From Candidatus Desantisbacteria bacterium CG1_02_38_46 (lineage in GTDB: Bacteria > Desantisbacteria > UBA1551 > UBA1559): a stretch of 25,874 nt of DNA. The stretch covers positions 1-25,874 of the forward strand of contig MNUO01000034.1 of the NCBI GenBank assembly GCA_001871015.1, written 5' to 3'. The notes below the pieces were generated by a model. That model saw nothing but the letters and a program-made list of their open reading frames with translations. It searched no databases and was not told the origin of the DNA. The stretch's first letter is position 1. Each line of letters opens with the position of its first letter. Below, piece by piece: positions 7,874-16,394 of this stretch. The position numbers were made by a program, and so were the translations under genes.

Positions 7874-10858
7874 ATGAAACTGAAAACAGTTTTAATTCTA
7901 CTTTTAGTTGTGAAATGTGTAGGGCTTGCCCCATTGTTGGCGCAGACGGGAATGTTCAATCATCCTGAAGTGAATTGGCAAATAATTGAAACTGAACATT
8001 TTAAAATTTTTGCTGATAAGGGTTTGATAGATGTGGCAAGGGATGTAGCGCAGATTGCCGAGGAAATTTTTCACCCTGTTACTGAGGATTTAGGTTATGT
8101 CCCCAACTTTAAAGTTCCGCTTGTGCTTATTGATTTTGACGAGGAATTCAATGGCAGTGCTGAGCCGCTTTTCGGGAAGATGGTCATATATTGTTCCAGT
8201 GGCACAAAGGTTACAAGTGGCAATCTTTCATGGCTCAGGCGCGTAATTGCGCATGAGTTTTCACATATAATTACCTTTGGAGCCATAGGTGCTTTTGATG
8301 CATTCACTCAGAGGTATCAGGCCCTGGGTGCCTTACAGATTATTCCTATCTGGTTTCTGGAGGGTATAGCTCAATATGTGGCTGAAACCTGGGATACACA
8401 TCGGGATATGCTTCTTCGTATGGTAACCCTTGAGGGTAATCTTCTTCCACTCTCAAAGATGGAAGGATTTGCTGGAACCGATATCAGGGAGAGCAGACTC
8501 ATTTATGAGCAGGGACATTCACTTGTCAGATATATAGCCAATAATTACGGCAGTGATAAAATTAAGGAAATTCTGGCAGAATTGAAAAAAGCTCCGTTTA
8601 GCCTTTCAGTTGCGATTAAAAAAGTTCTCAGAGAGGAACTTAATGTTATACACGAGAAGTGGCTTTCTTTTATTAAAGAAAAATATACAGGGGTTAAAAA
8701 AGAAACTCAGCCTTATTATAACTTTGCTCTTCGTCTGACAAATATGGGAGGATGGGTATGGCATCCAGTATTTTCGCCCCAGGGAAATAGGGTTCTTTTT
8801 GCTTCAAGTTATAACTATGACTATGCAACCTGTGATTTATACATGGGGGAATTAAAAGATAATCGTCTGGTTAATGTGAAGAAAATTACTGATAGGGCGG
8901 GTTTCTTTCATTCTTTCTCGACAGATGGTTCAAGAATTCTCTTCTCAAAAATTGATTATCGTAAAAATGGTTCGCTTAACGAGGATATTTATATCATTTC
9001 TCCCACCGGACATAACCGCAGGAGGCTTACTTATAATGAACGCGCCAAACATCCTTCTTTTTCCACGGACGGAAAGAAAATCGCCTATGTAGTAAATAAA
9101 TTCGGGGTTACTGACATATGGATTATGGACGCAGATGGAAAAAACAAGGTGAATTTAACTAAAGGAAAGAATTATGGACAAAATGATTCTCCCAGGTGGT
9201 CAAGAGATGGCAGGTTTATTGCATTTTCGCATTTCAGCGATGAAAAGAGAGATATTGCAATTTTTGATTTAGAAAGCAAGAATTTTCACAAGTTGACCGA
9301 TGATGAATTCGATGACCGCACCCCTGTTTTTATGCCGGACGGGAAAGGAATATTATTCACTTCAGATAGAATCAGGGGTATTCCGAATCTCTTTTTAATG
9401 AAAATAAATAAAGATGATTCTGGCGTTCTGTCTCCCACAGAGATATTTCAATTGACCGATATCGTTGGTGGAGTTTTTGAGCCGGAAATAGATACTGCTG
9501 GAAATAGAATTTTATTTTCTGGTTTTGGCGCAAAAGGGTTTGACCTTTATCTGTGCGAACTGGACCGACTTTCACCTGTCAGTTTAGAATGTAAAAACCA
9601 GGGTTCAGAATCCATCACTCAAATAACGACGGTAGAAACTGAAGTTATATCTCAGCCTTATTCCTATTTTGACACGCCCCCGACGTTTAATTCGCGAGAA
9701 ACAAGGTTCTTGAGCGAAGCGAAAGGTTCTTATTGCGACACACCCCCGACGTTTAATTCGCGAGAAACAAGGTTCTTGAGCGAAGCGAAAGGTTCTTATT
9801 GCGACACACCCCCGACGTTTAATTCGCGAGAAACAAGGTTCTTGAGCGAAGCGAAAGGTTCTTATAATTCTTTCCTGGGTATACGCCCGATTTTTCTCCT
9901 TCCTGCTATTACTATAAGTAATTATGGATTATGGGGGACAATCGGGATGTATTTCCTTGACCCTCTTGATAAGCACACGATTAGCGGATATGCATATTTT
10001 GATGGTTTTAATTCGGTTTTTTCATGGAGTTACACTAATCGTCAGCTATACCCTACAATTATCTTCAGCGGTTATCAGAACCCATATTATTATACCGGAG
10101 CAAGGATATACAGGAGGTACAGAGCAAATAATATCGAGGTAAAATTTCCATTGAGTGGACATTTTTCACTGAGTGGGCTTGCTCTGTTTCAGACAAGCGA
10201 AGATGCTTTATTTGATACAAATGGTTATAAGCTTGGTCAGGTTGACAAAAATGAAAATAATCTCGGTATAGCCTGTTCTTATTTGACTTACAGAGAAAGA
10301 GTAGACAGTGATTTTAATCCGGCAGGTGGAAGATATATAAATCTTTCATACCTGTGGTCTAATCCTGCCATAGGAAGTAATTATGATTATCATCTCTATA
10401 AAATTGACTGGCGGGAATACATTGATATCTGGAGAAGGGGTGCACATACTCTGGCTGTGCGGTTTTATGGAAGAGCAATTGAGACCAATCAGGGTCATAC
10501 CATATCCTTGCCCTGGGATGACAATACCTTAAGGGGAATACCATGGGGGGCGTTACGAGGTAACAGGACCGTTGCCTCCTCTATTGAATACCGCTTTCCC
10601 CTTTTCAAAGACCTCGGATTTAATTTTCTCGGGTTATATTTTGACCGATTTTATATTGTTCCGTTCGTTGATTATGGCGGAGCATGGTACGGAAATGAAA
10701 TAATGTCCGGAAAGTTTCGTTCAACTTTCGGCGCAGAGGCAAGATTTCGCTTCTGGATAATGAGTAGATACCCCATGATTTTACGGCTTGGACTATTACA
10801 GGAGATAGAACCCAATAACCAGGCAGGATGGCTATTCAGCATCCAGCCAACCTTTTAG
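7874..10858 (+). CDS. Secreted metallopeptidase-like / TolB beta-propeller / D15 beta-barrel fusion
   Basis: A 994-aa envelope protein. A signal peptide (MKLKTVLILLLVV...PLLAQ, about 24 residues) is followed by a peptidase MA-like domain with His127-Glu128 and His131 (AHEFSH) and a downstream glutamate in WFLEGIAQY (about 163), a gluzincin layout. Next come TolB/PD40 propeller blades (about 280-570; for example DIWIMDADGKNKVNLT and SPRWSRDGRFIAFS). The last 300 residues are aromatic-rich beta strands resembling the Omp85/D15 surface-antigen barrel (GRYINLSYLW, LPWDDNTLRGIP, GNRTVASSIEYRFPLF). Between propeller and barrel lie three in-frame 22-aa copies of a DNA repeat. The start at 7874 is chosen because the signal peptide begins there; the upstream ATG (7856) lies inside the transposon end. 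The likely location is the outer membrane with a periplasmic or surface peptidase; substrate unknown. Confidence 0.85.
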   Translation: MKLKTVLILLLVVKCVGLAPLLAQTGMFNHPEVNWQIIETEHFKIFADKGLIDVARDVAQIAEEIFHPVTEDLGYVPNFKVPLVLIDFDEEFNGSAEPLFGKMVIYCSSGTKVTSGNLSWLRRVIAHEFSHIITFGAIGAFDAFTQRYQALGALQIIPIWFLEGIAQYVAETWDTHRDMLLRMVTLEGNLLPLSKMEGFAGTDIRESRLIYEQGHSLVRYIANNYGSDKIKEILAELKKAPFSLSVAIKKVLREELNVIHEKWLSFIKEKYTGVKKETQPYYNFALRLTNMGGWVWHPVFSPQGNRVLFASSYNYDYATCDLYMGELKDNRLVNVKKITDRAGFFHSFSTDGSRILFSKIDYRKNGSLNEDIYIISPTGHNRRRLTYNERAKHPSFSTDGKKIAYVVNKFGVTDIWIMDADGKNKVNLTKGKNYGQNDSPRWSRDGRFIAFSHFSDEKRDIAIFDLESKNFHKLTDDEFDDRTPVFMPDGKGILFTSDRIRGIPNLFLMKINKDDSGVLSPTEIFQLTDIVGGVFEPEIDTAGNRILFSGFGAKGFDLYLCELDRLSPVSLECKNQGSESITQITTVETEVISQPYSYFDTPPTFNSRETRFLSEAKGSYCDTPPTFNSRETRFLSEAKGSYCDTPPTFNSRETRFLSEAKGSYNSFLGIRPIFLLPAITISNYGLWGTIGMYFLDPLDKHTISGYAYFDGFNSVFSWSYTNRQLYPTIIFSGYQNPYYYTGARIYRRYRANNIEVKFPLSGHFSLSGLALFQTSEDALFDTNGYKLGQVDKNENNLGIACSYLTYRERVDSDFNPAGGRYINLSYLWSNPAIGSNYDYHLYKIDWREYIDIWRRGAHTLAVRFYGRAIETNQGHTISLPWDDNTLRGIPWGALRGNRTVASSIEYRFPLFKDLGFNFLGLYFDRFYIVPFVDYGGAWYGNEIMSGKFRSTFGAEARFRFWIMSRYPMILRLGLLQEIEPNNQAGWLFSIQPTF
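9671..9865 (+). repeat. Three tandem in-frame copies of a 66-bp repeat element
   Basis: Units begin at 9671, 9737 and 9803 (period exactly 66 bp, 22 codons). The copies are nearly identical: the first has GACACGCC where the others have GACACACC, and the third diverges at its last few bases. Each contains AACAAGGTTCTTGA and a second AAGGTTCTT bracketing a short variable segment. They encode DTPPTFNSRETRFLSEAKGS three times, between the beta-propeller and beta-barrel domains. A diverged reverse copy is found at 16309-16386, proving that this is a dispersed element and not a protein-driven repeat. Confidence 0.9.
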
Positions 10859-10875
10859 AGGTGTCAGGAGCAATA

Positions 10876-12195
10876 ATGCGAAAATGGATTATTTTTTTTG
10901 GAGTAATTAGTTTATTGACAGGTTTGATGAGTGGGTGTGCAAAAAAAGAAAAAGCAGAAGCAAAGAAAGAAAATGTAAGTGTAGTAAAAATTCACTGGGT
11001 AGTTGGTTCTGCGCCTACCAGGAAGTATGAAATTGCCGGATTTTATAAGGACCCATCCTCAAAAGGAATTGTAGTAGAGCCGGACATGAGAAGCGATAAT
11101 CCAAAGGCAATACTTTCCATGATTGAAAGCGGAAACCCACCAGACTTGTTTTCAATCTATAGCCCGGCAGACATGCTTTTGTATATGGAAAAGGAAGCTC
11201 TCCTGGATTTATCTCCATACATGAGACGCTACAAACTTGATCCAGGAAACTTCTGGACAGCGTTGAAACCTTATATGCAATATAAAGGTAAGGTTTATGG
11301 TTTTCCTTCAAACTGTAGTCCATTTGTATTATTCTATAACAAAAAAATGTTTGATGAATCAGGCATTCTATACCCAAACAAGCATTGGACATGGAAAGAT
11401 TTATTAGAGGCAGCAAAGAAGTTGACAAAAAAAGATAAAAAAACCGGACGCTATACCCAATTTGGACTTCTCAGTGAGGATCCTGATATGTTCATCTGGC
11501 AGAATGGAGGATGGTATTACACTAAGGACGGAAAAAAATGTATTATTAACTCCCCGGAGGCAAAGTGGGCGTTTCGTTGGTATTATGATTTGCGATTCAC
11601 TCACAATGCGATGCCAACCCCTTCCGAAGTACAGAGTTTATCAGCACATGGTGGAGGAGATGGTTCGCTGAACCTTTTTGCCGCAGAGAAGGTGGCGATG
11701 TTCATTCAGGGAAGAGGGATGGTAAGAATATTGCGCAAGAATAAGATTCTTGATTGGAACATTGCGCCTGTGCCGAGGGGAAAACATAAAGTGACAAAGA
11801 TTGTCTCCAGAACTTATGCAATTCCCAGGAATTGCAAGCATAAGTATGAAGCATTTAAGTTCTTAAATTACCTCATTGGTCCTGGCCAGTATATTATTGT
11901 TAAAAGCGGAGATGGAATTCCAAGCCGCATATCAATGTGCAACAGCAAAGAATTTCTGCTTGACAAAGATTTTCCAGAGGAAGACAGGAATAAAATTTAT
12001 CTGGATGAAATGATCTATGCCCGTGCTCCGGAATACTCTCCATATGTCTCTGAGATTGAAGCAAACAGAATCTGGCAGGAGGAAATTAATCTGTGCTGGA
12101 ATAAAAAGCAGAGTCCTGACGAAACCCTCAACAAAATTGCTGCAAGGATAAACAAAATTATCCAGCAGAATCTGGCAAAGAAAAAACAAAAATAG
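10876..12195 (+). CDS. ABC transporter family 1 extracellular solute-binding lipoprotein
   Basis: A 439-aa substrate-binding protein of the carbohydrate (family 1) type. The N-terminus has a hydrophobic stretch ending in a lipobox LMSGC with the lipidated Cys21, followed by a charged KKEKAEAKKE linker. Typical motifs follow: NPPDLFSIYSPADMLLYMEKEALLDLSPY (split here as NPPDLFSIY and EALLDLSPYM), KVYGFPSNCSPFVLFYNKKMF, HWTWKDLLEAAKKLT and AMFIQGRGM. The start at 10876 has GGAG 8 bp upstream; a longer frame from 10828 would run into the preceding gene and spoil the signal peptide. No permease or ATPase genes lie nearby, so its transporter partners are elsewhere or it is an orphan receptor. The ligand is probably a sugar or oligosaccharide, fitting the GH127-like enzyme downstream. 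Confidence 0.9.
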   Translation: MRKWIIFFGVISLLTGLMSGCAKKEKAEAKKENVSVVKIHWVVGSAPTRKYEIAGFYKDPSSKGIVVEPDMRSDNPKAILSMIESGNPPDLFSIYSPADMLLYMEKEALLDLSPYMRRYKLDPGNFWTALKPYMQYKGKVYGFPSNCSPFVLFYNKKMFDESGILYPNKHWTWKDLLEAAKKLTKKDKKTGRYTQFGLLSEDPDMFIWQNGGWYYTKDGKKCIINSPEAKWAFRWYYDLRFTHNAMPTPSEVQSLSAHGGGDGSLNLFAAEKVAMFIQGRGMVRILRKNKILDWNIAPVPRGKHKVTKIVSRTYAIPRNCKHKYEAFKFLNYLIGPGQYIIVKSGDGIPSRISMCNSKEFLLDKDFPEEDRNKIYLDEMIYARAPEYSPYVSEIEANRIWQEEINLCWNKKQSPDETLNKIAARINKIIQQNLAKKKQK

Positions 12196-12216
12196 TGAAA
12201 ATATGGGACTTTCACT
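12194..12216. promoter_or_regulatory. Inverted repeat touching the -35 box, possible operator
   Basis: AGTGAAA (12194-12200) and TTTCACT (12210-12216) form a perfect 7-bp inverted repeat with a 9-nt centre. It starts in the stop codon of the lipoprotein gene and ends on the first base of the next -35 box. There is no T-tract after it, so an intrinsic terminator is unlikely; an operator is possible. Confidence 0.3.
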
Positions 12217-12244
12217 TGACAAAACCTAAAAAATGTGCTATAAT
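12216..12244 (+). promoter_or_regulatory. Consensus sigma-70 promoter of the PorV-like gene
   Basis: TTGACA (12216-12221), 17-bp spacer, TATAAT (12239-12244): a full consensus match at ideal spacing. It implies a strongly expressed message with a leader of about 55 nt for the outer-membrane protein gene. Confidence 0.85.
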
Positions 12245-12306
12245 TTGTTTTACAGAGTAGCAGTATACAGATTTCTAAAATATATTACAGAGATTAGGAG
12301 GTAGAG

Positions 12307-13293
12307 ATGAAAAGTAAAATTCTATTCTTATTTATTTGTTTTTTCTTCATTGCCAATTTAAGTTATGCGGCATTTACGGATTTAGGTGCAGGCGGGCGTC
12401 CGTTAGGAATGGGGCATGCATTTGTGGGACTTGCTGACGATGTCAATGCAATTTATTATAACCCTGCGGGGTTAATTCAGGTTAAGGGAATGGAATTTAC
12501 TTTTATGTACGCGCCGCTGTTTCTTGGACTTACTGATGAGAGTAGTATATCCGATTACTATGGAGCTTATGCACAGCCATTGGATGGAAGGAGTGCATTT
12601 GGTGCCGGGTGGCTTGGGCGCTCTCTTATTAGTGCAGGGGAAATGTTGTATCAGGAAAATATGTTCTATGGTTCATACGCCAGAAGGATTATGCAAAAAC
12701 TTACTGTTGGCGTAAGTATAAAGATTCCGCACCATCAGTATGGTGAAAATGAATATACGAAGAATGGAGTTGATGATAACGGAGCGGCAAATAAAGGTCA
12801 GGACCCAACTTTCGCCAGTGGTTACGGAAAGGTAGGTGTAAGTTTAGATGCAGGACTGTTATATAATTTAACCCAAAATATTTCTGCTGGCGTGATGCTT
12901 CAAGATTTATTCTCTACAAATCTTGCGCTTCATGCACAGGGCACTGACCAGATTCCTTTTAACTTTAAGGCAGGCGTTGGATATAAGATACCAAAACTTG
13001 CTGCACTCGAGGATATAGCAGTTGTCGCTGACATCGCATATCGCATTGGTGGACTACAAAATGATTTCAAATTCCATGTCGGTGCAGAATCATGGTTCTT
13101 GCTGAAAAGTATAGGTGTGCGAGCTGGATATGGAACAGGAGGGAATAGTTATAGTGACATTTCTGTAGGTGGAAGTTATGTATTTGTTGGTGTTCCGGAA
13201 ATCGAGATTGACTATGCCTGGGTTTATCCATTAAGCCGTGTCGCCAATAAAACTTCAGGCAATCATCGGGTTTCCTGTGTTATTCGCCTGTAA
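12307..13293 (+). CDS. PorV/UPF0164-type outer-membrane beta-barrel protein
   Basis: A 328-aa protein with a clear signal peptide (about 1-21, ending LSYA) and the signature N-terminus of the PorV/PorQ/UPF0164 family: DLGAGGRPLGMGHAFVGLAD then NAIYYNPAG. The rest is alternating beta-strand sequence ending on a basic-hydrophobic strand (VSCVIRL), as in FadL-like barrels. Known members are outer-membrane proteins, some acting with type IX secretion, others uncharacterised; no type IX components are visible here. An excellent ribosome site (AGGAGG) and a perfect promoter suggest high expression, expected for a major surface protein. Confidence 0.85.
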   Translation: MKSKILFLFICFFFIANLSYAAFTDLGAGGRPLGMGHAFVGLADDVNAIYYNPAGLIQVKGMEFTFMYAPLFLGLTDESSISDYYGAYAQPLDGRSAFGAGWLGRSLISAGEMLYQENMFYGSYARRIMQKLTVGVSIKIPHHQYGENEYTKNGVDDNGAANKGQDPTFASGYGKVGVSLDAGLLYNLTQNISAGVMLQDLFSTNLALHAQGTDQIPFNFKAGVGYKIPKLAALEDIAVVADIAYRIGGLQNDFKFHVGAESWFLLKSIGVRAGYGTGGNSYSDISVGGSYVFVGVPEIEIDYAWVYPLSRVANKTSGNHRVSCVIRL

Positions 13294-13302
13294 AATATAA
13301 AT

Positions 13303-13357
13303 TAGGGACAGGTTCTATTTTTGATGAGCTATTATTAATAATTAGAACCTGTCCCTA
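13303..13357. repeat. Palindromic RAYT-end-like miniature element
   Basis: Perfect 15-bp arms TAGGGACAGGTTCTA (13303-13317) and TAGAACCTGTCCCTA (13343-13357) enclose 25 nt. The AGGG(A/T)CAG outer end is shared with the transposase element ends at 6841-7873 and with the single remnant at 19948-19971. It lies just downstream of the PorV-like gene, where the folded transcript could also stop or stabilise the message; the right arm is followed by TTTTTG. Confidence 0.75.
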
Positions 13358-13362
13358 TTTTT

Positions 13363-13384
13363 GTAGTGGTCGAGTTTACTCGAC
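13363..13384 (+). repeat. GTAG-headed REP unit upstream of the GH127-like gene
   Basis: A 22-nt unit: GTAGTGG head overlapping a hairpin with stem GTCGAG/CTCGAC and loop TTTA (13369-13384). It has the same length, head and loop as the units in trpE and trpG. It lies 12 bp before the chosen ATG of the next gene. Confidence 0.8.
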
Positions 13385-13395
13385 AAAAAATAGTT

Positions 13396-15111
13396 ATGCT
13401 TACTCCTGATTTAAGAAATGTTCATTTGGGTGGAGAATTGAGCAGGAGGGTAGAGATGGCGCTGCGCCGGCTTTTGCGCGAAGATGAGTTTCCGATACGG
13501 GAGGGATTCACTGCCAGACCATACATGCTGAATTATCTCCTTGCTGATTTATTAGGGCTATCTGATGAAGGTTCACCCTGCGGTCACTGGGCAGGAGATG
13601 AAAGCGGAAGGTATATAAATGTACTCAGTTATATTGCTCCATATGCTGGAAATATATACCCAAGAGAATTAAAGCAAAATTTGATGCAAAAATTGAAGGA
13701 TGTTGTAGAGGGAATTCTTCCTCTGCAGCGACAGGAAGGATATTTTGGCAAGAAAGAGTTAGAAGAGGGGAAGATATATCGAGACCAAATTTCAGGGCAG
13801 GGCTGGCTCTTGCGCGGACTCGTGGAATATTACAAACTTACTCGCGATGAAAAAGCAATTCTCTCAGCAAAAAAATTAGGAGATTATTATATCAAAACCC
13901 ATCTTCTGTGGACTACACCAGAGGCAATGATTGATATGGAGCAGGGCAAATGCGCATATGTTTATTCAAATTACACGCACTGCATTGATGGTTTGGTCAA
14001 TCTCTGGCGTGTCACTAAAGAAGAAAAATACCTTGACCTTGCTAAGAAAATCGGGAAACTTGTAAAGACCTTTGAGCATTCAATTCATAGCCATCATTTT
14101 TTTTCTACCCTGCGTGGTTTAATTAATCTTTATCTTGCAACCGGAGACAAATTCTATTTGAATAAGGTTGAAGCGGAATGGGATGAAATTTCAACAAAAG
14201 GGATATTGCCGACTGGTGGTGTCCCTGAATGTTATACTAACTGGACAAGTGACGAAGGATGTTCTGAGGCAGACTGGGCGATGATAAATCTTTATCTCTG
14301 GAGTATAACACAGAAACCCAGATATATTGAGATGGCAGAAAAAATTATTCTAAACCATTTTTACTGGAACCAGTGTTCTAATGGCGGGTTTTCTGGAAAT
14401 TACGGAGGCGGGGATTTTAGACTTGGCAAGATGGGAAACCTCACACCTGGCAAACGCACTGAAGCATACTGGTGTTGTTCTATGCACTGCACATTTGCCC
14501 TTGCTGAAATTGCAAGGCATATATTTACTTATAATGAAAAAACGCTTTACGTCAATCTTTTCAACAATGTCCACTCGACGTTCAGGATGGGTGATTCAGA
14601 GGTAAAGTTGGAAATAGAAACGCTTTATCCTTTGAAAGGGTTTGTAAAGATTGAAGTTGAATCCAAAAATTTATTTGATTTGAAAATCAGGGTTCCGATT
14701 TGGATAAAACAAGAAAATATAACTTTGCTGGTTAATGAAAAACAAGAAAAATGCAATGTAAAAGATAGTTACCTCCAAATACCAAAGAAAGGTAGAAGGT
14801 TAAAAATAGAACTGAGTTTTCCGTTTCTGCTGAGAATAGAAGGCTCAGGAGAAAAGCACGCTATTTTCTATGGTCCTTCAATCCTGCGTCCAATCAATAA
14901 AATTGACGATTCTGAGATTATAATTTTACCTGACCAGCCCGATTACAAAGTGGAGAATGGCCTTTTGCAGTTGACTCTGTTTGGAGTTAAATTTTCTGAA
15001 GACATTGAGAAAGGGGATAAATGGAGCCCCCGCCTGTTTGAGCCCATCTCTCAGGAACCATTCCATCCACTGGATATTACTTCTTTTCTTTTTGAAGCCA
15101 ACCTTGTTTAA
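13396..15111 (+). CDS. GH127-family-like glycoside hydrolase (beta-L-arabinofuranosidase type)
   Basis: A 571-aa protein with the all-alpha catalytic fold of the GH127 (DUF1680) group, which removes beta-L-arabinofuranose using a zinc-bound cysteine. Visible hallmarks are FTARPYMLNYLLAD, PCGHWAGDESGRY, LPLQRQEGYFG, LRGLVEYYKLTRDEKAI, PTGGVPE with DEGCSEADW, and the late cysteine cluster YWCCSMHC (in characterised enzymes such as HypBA1 the equivalent cysteines coordinate zinc). The C-terminal region forms the beta domains. No signal peptide is seen, so a cytosolic enzyme is likely. The start is uncertain: GTG at 13366 lies inside a REP unit, and the ATG at 13396 has no good ribosome site; the insertion may have replaced the native leader. 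Confidence 0.8.
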   Translation: MLTPDLRNVHLGGELSRRVEMALRRLLREDEFPIREGFTARPYMLNYLLADLLGLSDEGSPCGHWAGDESGRYINVLSYIAPYAGNIYPRELKQNLMQKLKDVVEGILPLQRQEGYFGKKELEEGKIYRDQISGQGWLLRGLVEYYKLTRDEKAILSAKKLGDYYIKTHLLWTTPEAMIDMEQGKCAYVYSNYTHCIDGLVNLWRVTKEEKYLDLAKKIGKLVKTFEHSIHSHHFFSTLRGLINLYLATGDKFYLNKVEAEWDEISTKGILPTGGVPECYTNWTSDEGCSEADWAMINLYLWSITQKPRYIEMAEKIILNHFYWNQCSNGGFSGNYGGGDFRLGKMGNLTPGKRTEAYWCCSMHCTFALAEIARHIFTYNEKTLYVNLFNNVHSTFRMGDSEVKLEIETLYPLKGFVKIEVESKNLFDLKIRVPIWIKQENITLLVNEKQEKCNVKDSYLQIPKKGRRLKIELSFPFLLRIEGSGEKHAIFYGPSILRPINKIDDSEIIILPDQPDYKVENGLLQLTLFGVKFSEDIEKGDKWSPRLFEPISQEPFHPLDITSFLFEANLV

Positions 15112-15147
15112 AAAAATAATGACCTTCAACTTTTAGGTATGTTTAAC

Positions 15148-15176
15148 TTGACTTTTGTTTTTTTGTGTGGTATAAT
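15148..15176 (+). promoter_or_regulatory. Sigma-70 promoter of argC
   Basis: TTGACT (15148-15153), 17-bp spacer, TATAAT (15171-15176). Transcription would begin about 35 bp before the argC start codon and could continue into trpE and trpG, which lack another clear promoter. Confidence 0.8.
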
Positions 15177-15218
15177 ATTGATTGTGTCAAATTGGAGCAG
15201 GGAATATAGAGGTGCAAG

Positions 15219-16310
15219 ATGATTAAAGTTGGAATAGTAGGTGTAACTGGAATGGCAGGGGAGGAAACCCTTAAAATTCTGTTAGGTCACCCAGATGTAG
15301 AAGTTGCCTATCTTGGTTCAGAACATGCTGCCGGAAGTGAAATTGGAGATTTAATTCCTGATTTAAAAGGCATCTGCAGGATTAAATGTGAAGAGACTGA
15401 CCCAAAGGTGATGGCAAAGAAATCTGATGTGCTGCTGCTGTGTAAAGAAGCGGGTTTTAGTATGGGGCTGGTTCCTGAACTGCTCAAGGCAGGCAAAAAG
15501 GTTATTGATCTGGGTCCTGATTTTCGTCTCTCAAATTCTGAGGTTTTTGAGAAATATTACAAAATTAAACACACAGCTAAGGATTTCCTGAAAAAGGCAG
15601 TTTATGGACTGCCAGAGTTGTACAGGGATAAAATTTCTAAGGCAAACCTTGTTGCTAATCCTGGTTGTTATCCCACGGGTGCAATTCTTGCAATTGCTCC
15701 AACAATCAAAGAGATGGAGGATGCTGGTTATGGATTGCAGGATGCAGGACCAATGATTTGTATAAGTGCCTACTCAGGATTATCTGGTTCAGGAAAAAAA
15801 TATAATCTGAAAACAAAGAACCTCTTCATAGAAACATATGGGAATGTTCGTCCTTACGATGTTAATGTGCACCGCCATATTCCGGAGATTGAACAATTTA
15901 TCAAAGAGACTTTGAAATGTGATATCAAAATTTCTTTTGTGCCACACACTGTTCCAATTGACCGCGGTATTCTATCCACTATTTTTATTAGTTCCCCGGT
16001 TCATTCTGCAAATTTCACATTTGAAAAAATTTATGAAGTGTATGAAAAATTCTACAAGGATGAGCCGTTTGTGCGAGTGCTGGGAAAAAGTAACACTGCA
16101 CAGACACAGTCTGTTGCGCACACAAATATGTGCGAGATTTCACTTCCAGAGGGAGCAGAGGCTTCAGCCCGTGGAGCAGGGCGAGGACAGATTGTGGTTA
16201 TTTCCGCAATTGACAACCTGGTCAAGGGTGCGGCAGGTCAGGCAGTTCAGAACTTGAACATAATGTGCGGACTGGATGAGACCGCCGGACTGCAGTTCAG
16301 GAGTATATAA
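15219..16310 (+). CDS. argC: N-acetyl-gamma-glutamyl-phosphate reductase
   Basis: Third enzyme of arginine synthesis: NADPH-dependent reduction of N-acetylglutamyl phosphate to the semialdehyde, in the cytosol. The 363-aa length is usual for the long-form enzyme. The dinucleotide loop GVTGMAGEETL (8-18) opens the protein, the nucleophile is Cys150 in ANPGCYPTG, and the conserved AYSGLSGSGKK, HRHIPEIEQ and FVPHTVPIDRGI motifs follow. AGAGG precedes the ATG. No other arg genes are adjacent; its 3' end runs straight into the dispersed repeat before trpE. Confidence 0.95.
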   Translation: MIKVGIVGVTGMAGEETLKILLGHPDVEVAYLGSEHAAGSEIGDLIPDLKGICRIKCEETDPKVMAKKSDVLLLCKEAGFSMGLVPELLKAGKKVIDLGPDFRLSNSEVFEKYYKIKHTAKDFLKKAVYGLPELYRDKISKANLVANPGCYPTGAILAIAPTIKEMEDAGYGLQDAGPMICISAYSGLSGSGKKYNLKTKNLFIETYGNVRPYDVNVHRHIPEIEQFIKETLKCDIKISFVPHTVPIDRGILSTIFISSPVHSANFTFEKIYEVYEKFYKDEPFVRVLGKSNTAQTQSVAHTNMCEISLPEGAEASARGAGRGQIVVISAIDNLVKGAAGQAVQNLNIMCGLDETAGLQFRSI

Positions 16311-16386
16311 GAACCTTTCCCCGCCTCAGGCGGGTCAAGAACCTTGTTTTTCGTAAATAAACGTCGTGGGCGTGTCAAAATAGGAA
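16309..16386 (-). repeat. Reverse copy of the dispersed 66-bp element, upstream of trpE
   Basis: Read on the minus strand this matches the triplicated element at 9671-9865 over GACACGCCC, CGACGTTTA and AAACAAGGTTCTTGA and the final AAGGTTCTT. The match even extends outward to CCTATTTT, which also precedes the first copy there. Between the two AAGGTTCTT blocks the short segment is replaced by a perfect hairpin, CCCGCC/GGCGGG, so the core varies while the flanks are kept. It begins at the argC stop codon, and its AGGA end (16382-16385) is the only ribosome-site candidate for trpE. Confidence 0.85.
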
Positions 16387-16394
16387 CCAATATT

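Noticed and set aside
9671-9865. CRISPR-like array
   Set aside because: Direct tandem repeats of 66 bp without unique spacers and inside a gene; no cas genes nearby.
10828-10875. Upstream start of the solute-binding protein
   Set aside because: It would overlap the preceding gene and bury the lipoprotein signal peptide; the ATG at 10876 has a ribosome site.
16344-16394. N-terminal extension of TrpE from TTG 16344
   Set aside because: These codons only translate the dispersed repeat; TrpE homology begins after the ATG at 16395.
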